In this document: in pieces, positions 4,092-7,448 of the stretch | How positions within the stretch are numbered: the first letter of the stretch is position 1 | Layout: each line of letters begins with the position of its first letter | Source: Opitutia bacterium | GTDB lineage: Bacteria > Verrucomicrobiota > Verrucomicrobiia > Opitutales > JANYEO01 | Length of the DNA stretch: 7,448 nucleotides | Direction of reading: 5' to 3' | Assembly (NCBI GenBank): GCA_025363025.1 | Contig: JANYEO010000145.1 | Coordinates: 1 to 7,448, forward strand | Made by a program: the position numbers and the translations under genes | Notes under the pieces: model-generated | Told to the model about the DNA's origin: nothing | What the model saw: only the letters and a program-made list of their open reading frames with translations | The model's database searches: none

Positions 4092-7036
4092 ACGTGCCGA
4101 CGCACCTTGGTGCATCTGGAAGAGAGGAGCTCGACAGACTCATCGAGTGGCATCAGCACAGCGCCTTCACGGACACGCTTCTCAGCATCGAGGAGTGCTG
4201 CCCTCGTCACATTGCAGGAGCCGATGAGTCAGACTGGCAGGCGGTGGCGTTAGACTCAGAAGTCGACTCTGTCCTGGCCATGGACGACGACCCGGACATG
4301 GAGCTCTTCGACCTCCTACATCGCCGGTTCGGCCACGCAGGCTTCCAGGTGATTGTCAACATGGTGCAGCAGGGCATGGTGGACGGCCTCGACCTCACGC
4401 CGAAGCAGCTCAAGTCACTGACATCCTACAGACAGCATGCAGCTGGATGTGTCTGTTGCAAGCTGGCGAAGATGCACGCGTCGCATCACAGGACAAGCCC
4501 CCACCTGCCCTCGAGACCTCTGGAGGAAGTGCACCTCGATGTCGCAGGGCCTCATTCTGTGCTAGGACGAGCTCGGGAGCTCTACTACCTGGTCCTGGTC
4601 TGCACATACTCCAACGCTGTGTGGGCTGTGTGCTTCAAGCTCAGGAGTGAGATACCCACCCTAGTGCACCAGGGCCTCCTGCATCTCCAAGCAGCAGCAA
4701 AGCAGTCCGTAGCCAAGATTCGCTCTGACAACGCAGCTGAGCTGGACTGCAAAGAGCTCAGGGACCTCACTCTGCCCATGCGCATCGTCCACGAGCACTC
4801 AGCACCATACATCCACCAGCAGGATGGACATGCTGAGAGGATGATTCAGCGCTTGGACCATCTGGTCAGAGCCATGCTGGTAGATGCGGGCCTCCACCAG
4901 CAGTTCTGGCCAGATGCCCTCATGGCTGCAGTGCATCTGCACAATCTCATGCAATCCAGGGGCTCTTGCAAGGTGCCCTGGGAACTGCTGACAGGAACCA
5001 AACCCGGAGTAGGACACCTGCGGGTCTGGGGCTGCAAAGTTCTGGTTCACATCCCAGCGGAGCTGCAGGTTGGACACTTTGCACCCCGAGCGCAGGAAGG
5101 CATCCTCCTGGGCTTCCACCCCCACAACCCTTCCTGCTACAAGGTCCTCATTGCTGGAGGAATCTACGACAGATCTGATGTCAAGTTCCTGGAGGGCTCC
5201 AGCAGGGGCCATCTGTACTCCAACCATCTGCCAGGAGTGCACCCTTCCCCTCCTCCCCCAGCACCTGTTCTTCATCCCACTCCTGGGCCCCTACCCTCCA
5301 ACCCCTCATGCCCATCCTCCCCACCTCCTCTACCAGCCAGCCCCCCAGCCCCAGAAACCAGGCCCAGGTCCCCCACACCCATCTACAATGGGTTTGTGCC
5401 CCCTGTGCCCTCCTACCGGGACAGGGTCCTGAGATCCTATGCCCACCAGCCCCCTCCTGCTGTGTTGGCCCTCCTTGACACAGTGGACCCTACTCCTGTC
5501 CCCCTGGGCACTGAGCCCCTGTCCATCAAGCAGGCCCTGGCTTGCCCTGAAGCTTCTCAGTGGATGGCTGCATGTGTTCAGGAGCTGGAAGGTCTGGAGA
5601 CCATGGGCACCTGGGTCCTGACTGACCCCCCACCCCGCTGCAACATCCTGCCTGTGAAATGGGTGTTCAAAGTGAAGAGGCACCAAGATGGCAGCCTACA
5701 GCGTTTCAAAGCCCGCCTTTGCGTTAAGGGCTTTCGCCAGAAACAGGGGATTGACTACCAGGAGGTCTTTGCTCCTGTGGCTTCTTCAAATGGCTTCAGG
5801 GCCCTGATGGCCACTGTGGCCCTGCAACGCCTGCATGTACGCCAGATGGATTTTGAACAAGCGTTCCTGAATGGTACCCTCCAGGAGGATGTCTACATTC
5901 AGCAGCCTGATGGTTTCCAGGATGGCACCCCCAGAGTGCTCAAGCTCAGGAAATCCCTCTATGGTCTCAAGCAGGCCCCCAGGGCATGGCACGAAACGCT
6001 CAAGGCGGCCCTGATCCAGCTAGGGTACACCCAGTCCACAGCTGACCCAGGGCTTTTTCTGAAGGAGGACAGCTGGCTACTCCTGTATGTGGATGACCAG
6101 CTAGTCATTGGACCTGATGAGGCTCTGTTGCAAAATGTCATCATCCTACTTTCTGCCAGATTCAAGCTCACAGACATGGGACCCGCCAAATTCTACCTGG
6201 GGGTTGACATGGCCATCTCTCCTGGAAGAGTGGCTCTTTCCCAAAAGAGGTACATCAAGGACCTGCTGCAGAGGTTCCCATCCCCGAAACCAGCCCGCCC
6301 AGTCCTCACTCCTGGGGTCATCAGGAGAGAAGACACCTCCCCCCTCCTTCCCTCTGATAATGTCTTCCCCAGGATCATTGGTGCACTACTGTACCTTGCT
6401 GTCTGGACCAGACCTGACATCAGCAATGCCACACAGAAACTGTCTAGGGTTCTGGCCTGCCCCACACAGGATGATCTCAATGCTGCATACAGGATTCTCC
6501 ACTACCTATCCACCACTCAGGATCTGGAAATTGTGTACACTGCTGATGCATTGCCACTCTCCACTGCATACTGTGATGCTGACTATGCCAGTGATGCATT
6601 ATGTGTACCCAAGAGAAGATCAACCTCAGGGGCAGTAGTGTTCATGGCTGGAGGCCCCATCATCTGGGCTAGTAGGACCCAGCACTCAGTTGCCCTGTCA
6701 ACATGTGAGGCAGAATACATGGCAGCTGGGGTAGCTGCCAGGGAGGTCCTGTGGCTTCGCCACCTACTTCCTGAGCTCCACTTTGACCTCACTGGCCCCT
6801 CCGAAATCCAGTGTGACAATGAGTCCTGCATTGCCCTCATCAAGGACCCCATCTGCAATTCCAAGTCCAAGCACATTGATGTGTTGCATCACTTTGTCAG
6901 GGAGCATGTCCTACAAAGGACCCTGAAATTCATTTTTGTGCCTGGCACAGAAAATGTGGCTGACATTTTCACAAAGCCCCTGGAATGGTCAGTTTTCAAA
7001 ACCCACAGGGACAAGCTTCTCCGCAGCCCAGTTTAA
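4025..7036 (+). CDS. pol: Pol: integrase, reverse transcriptase and RNase H (copia type)
   Basis: This protein copies element RNA into DNA and inserts it into the genome. The ORF is open from 3965. ATG 4025 is the first methionine (1003 residues), but the natural product is more likely a fusion with protease. Domains: GAG-pre-integrase zinc finger (LLHRRFGH, His 99 and 104; CVCC, Cys 142 and 145). Integrase core with Asp172, Asp235 and Glu271, an exact DD35E spacing. The usual SDNGGE and NG-x-x-ER are SDNAAE and DGHAER here. A proline-rich linker spans about 406-453. RT runs from about 529 (PVKWVFKVKR, MDFEQAFLNG with Asp609, SLYGLKQAPRAWH, YVDD at 688-691). Copia RNase H has CDADYAS (Asp851), STCEAEYMAA (Glu895), QCDNESCIAL (Asp931) and ENVADIFTKPL (Asp980). 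All catalytic residues are present with no internal stop, so this part looks functional. Confidence 0.95.
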   Translation: MRSDPLVTLQSLTSFLVQHIVADVPTHLGASGREELDRLIEWHQHSAFTDTLLSIEECCPRHIAGADESDWQAVALDSEVDSVLAMDDDPDMELFDLLHRRFGHAGFQVIVNMVQQGMVDGLDLTPKQLKSLTSYRQHAAGCVCCKLAKMHASHHRTSPHLPSRPLEEVHLDVAGPHSVLGRARELYYLVLVCTYSNAVWAVCFKLRSEIPTLVHQGLLHLQAAAKQSVAKIRSDNAAELDCKELRDLTLPMRIVHEHSAPYIHQQDGHAERMIQRLDHLVRAMLVDAGLHQQFWPDALMAAVHLHNLMQSRGSCKVPWELLTGTKPGVGHLRVWGCKVLVHIPAELQVGHFAPRAQEGILLGFHPHNPSCYKVLIAGGIYDRSDVKFLEGSSRGHLYSNHLPGVHPSPPPPAPVLHPTPGPLPSNPSCPSSPPPLPASPPAPETRPRSPTPIYNGFVPPVPSYRDRVLRSYAHQPPPAVLALLDTVDPTPVPLGTEPLSIKQALACPEASQWMAACVQELEGLETMGTWVLTDPPPRCNILPVKWVFKVKRHQDGSLQRFKARLCVKGFRQKQGIDYQEVFAPVASSNGFRALMATVALQRLHVRQMDFEQAFLNGTLQEDVYIQQPDGFQDGTPRVLKLRKSLYGLKQAPRAWHETLKAALIQLGYTQSTADPGLFLKEDSWLLLYVDDQLVIGPDEALLQNVIILLSARFKLTDMGPAKFYLGVDMAISPGRVALSQKRYIKDLLQRFPSPKPARPVLTPGVIRREDTSPLLPSDNVFPRIIGALLYLAVWTRPDISNATQKLSRVLACPTQDDLNAAYRILHYLSTTQDLEIVYTADALPLSTAYCDADYASDALCVPKRRSTSGAVVFMAGGPIIWASRTQHSVALSTCEAEYMAAGVAAREVLWLRHLLPELHFDLTGPSEIQCDNESCIALIKDPICNSKSKHIDVLHHFVREHVLQRTLKFIFVPGTENVADIFTKPLEWSVFKTHRDKLLRSPV

Positions 7037-7138
7037 AATTCGAACTCATGCTGTATTGGCATTTTCCAGTAGAATTGACGTTTTATTTTTTGCCCAGAGT
7101 ACTGTTTCATCCTAGGATAGTATTATCACTCTGTCCCA
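7037..7138 (+). other. Short 3' untranslated spacer
   Basis: About 100 AT-rich bases lie between the pol stop and the polypurine tract. I see no ORF or polyadenylation signal of the AATAAA type in it. Confidence 0.6.
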
Positions 7139-7150
7139 GGATGGGGGGAG
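7139..7150 (+). promoter_or_regulatory. Polypurine tract (plus-strand primer)
   Basis: ggatggggggag lies directly before TGTTGGAAAT, the usual start of copia LTRs. Such tracts resist RNase H and prime plus-strand synthesis. Its position fixes the left edge of the 3' LTR. Confidence 0.9.
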
Positions 7151-7164
7151 TGTTGGAAATAGCC

Positions 7165-7309
7165 AGTTCTCTGTGAGTTCTCTGATAGCTGACAGCTGGT
7201 CTCCTGACAGCTGACAGCTGGTTCTCTGTAGATTTACCTGTAGGTTCTCACTATGAACTTCCCTGAACTCAGTTCTCAGCTACTCAGCTTCCTAGCTTCC
7301 TAGCTTCCT
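7165..7309 (+). repeat. Short tandem repeats in U3 of the 3' LTR
   Basis: agttctctg occurs at 7165-7173 and 7176-7184. A 20-bp unit rich in CAGCTG occurs at 7181-7200 and 7203-7222 (18 of 20 identical), giving three CAGCTG palindromes (7193, 7208, 7215). agcttcct is repeated three times in tandem at 7286-7309. Tandem motifs in U3 often act as enhancers; that role is inferred here. Confidence 0.7.
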
Positions 7310-7332
7310 AGCTCACCTCAGGGCCCAGTCCC

Positions 7333-7398
7333 ACTGATCCATTGTCTCACTGATCCTTAGCTCACTGATCCTTGCTTGCCCTTGTGTCCCACTGATTC
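7333..7398 (+). repeat. ACTGATYC motif array in the LTR
   Basis: Four copies start at 7333, 7349, 7364 and 7391 (spacings 16, 15 and 27 nt). The same array is at 1735-1800 in the 5' LTR. The first three units share a longer core, yCACTGATCC. The function is unknown; it may be a binding-site cluster or slippage-derived. Confidence 0.7.
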
Positions 7399-7448
7399 TG
7401 GACCTGCTTATCCATAGCTCAATAGCTAAGACTCACTGGAACTTACAA

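Larger units (their letters stand above)
1730..7448 (+). mobile_element. Ty1/copia-type LTR retrotransposon, nearly complete
   Basis: The element contains LTR-derived direct repeats, a gag with CCHC knuckle, protease, integrase, reverse transcriptase and RNase H in copia order (integrase before RT), a polypurine tract and a 3' LTR. The 5' LTR lacks its first 177 nt relative to the 3' LTR, and the 3' LTR runs off the window. No target-site duplication can therefore be read. The shared 121 nt of the LTRs are identical, which suggests recent insertion or gene conversion. Coding blocks are all in the same frame but are broken by one UGA after gag and by a stop-filled stretch after protease. Autonomy depends on whether those are bypassed. 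Confidence 0.95.
7151..7448 (+). repeat. 3' LTR, left end complete, right end cut by window
   Basis: It begins with TGTTGGAAATAG just after the polypurine tract. At least 298 nt are present. The last 121 nt are identical to 1730-1850, and the first 177 nt have no counterpart at the 5' end. It should carry U3 promoter elements, R and U5, but no clear TATA box or AATAAA is visible in this part. Confidence 0.9.

Overview
The window is eukaryotic nuclear DNA. Most of it is one nearly complete Ty1/copia-type LTR retrotransposon on the + strand. It lies next to an AT-rich host segment that seems to hold the decayed exons of a gene. The host is probably an animal: two flanking exon-like pieces resemble SMYD4 (a SET and MYND domain protein) and are interrupted by GT-AG introns. 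No species can be named from the sequence alone.

Positions 1-1729 are host flank. A roughly 330-nt sequence occurs twice in direct orientation (1-330 and 1025-1340, about 98% identical apart from a 14-nt indel). The second copy coincides with a good GT...AG intron (1020-1338). The exon pieces around it (971-1019 and 1339-1708) read like the N-terminal TPR region and the start of the SET domain of a SMYD4-like protein, with two frameshifts. The piece after the first copy (329 to about 890) is weaker and may come from the C-terminal half of the same family.

Positions 1730-7448 are the retrotransposon. In order: a 5'-truncated 5' LTR (1730-1850); a leader with two perfect hairpins; gag (1973-3148, CCHC zinc knuckle); an in-frame UGA; protease (DSGA motif, ORF 3194-3715); a stop-filled segment flanked by splice-like signals (candidate intron 3678-4091); then one long pol ORF with HHCC zinc finger, DD35E integrase, proline-rich linker, YVDD reverse transcriptase and RNase H (to 7036). 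A polypurine tract follows (7139-7150), then the 3' LTR (from 7151, running off the window). Protease-integrase-RT-RNase H is the copia order.

The overlapping LTR parts are identical over 121 nt, which suggests a young insertion. The gag, protease and pol blocks all share one frame. The UGA and the stop-filled segment may therefore be expression controls (readthrough, splicing) rather than decay. CpG frequency also falls sharply from the 5' to the 3' part of the element.
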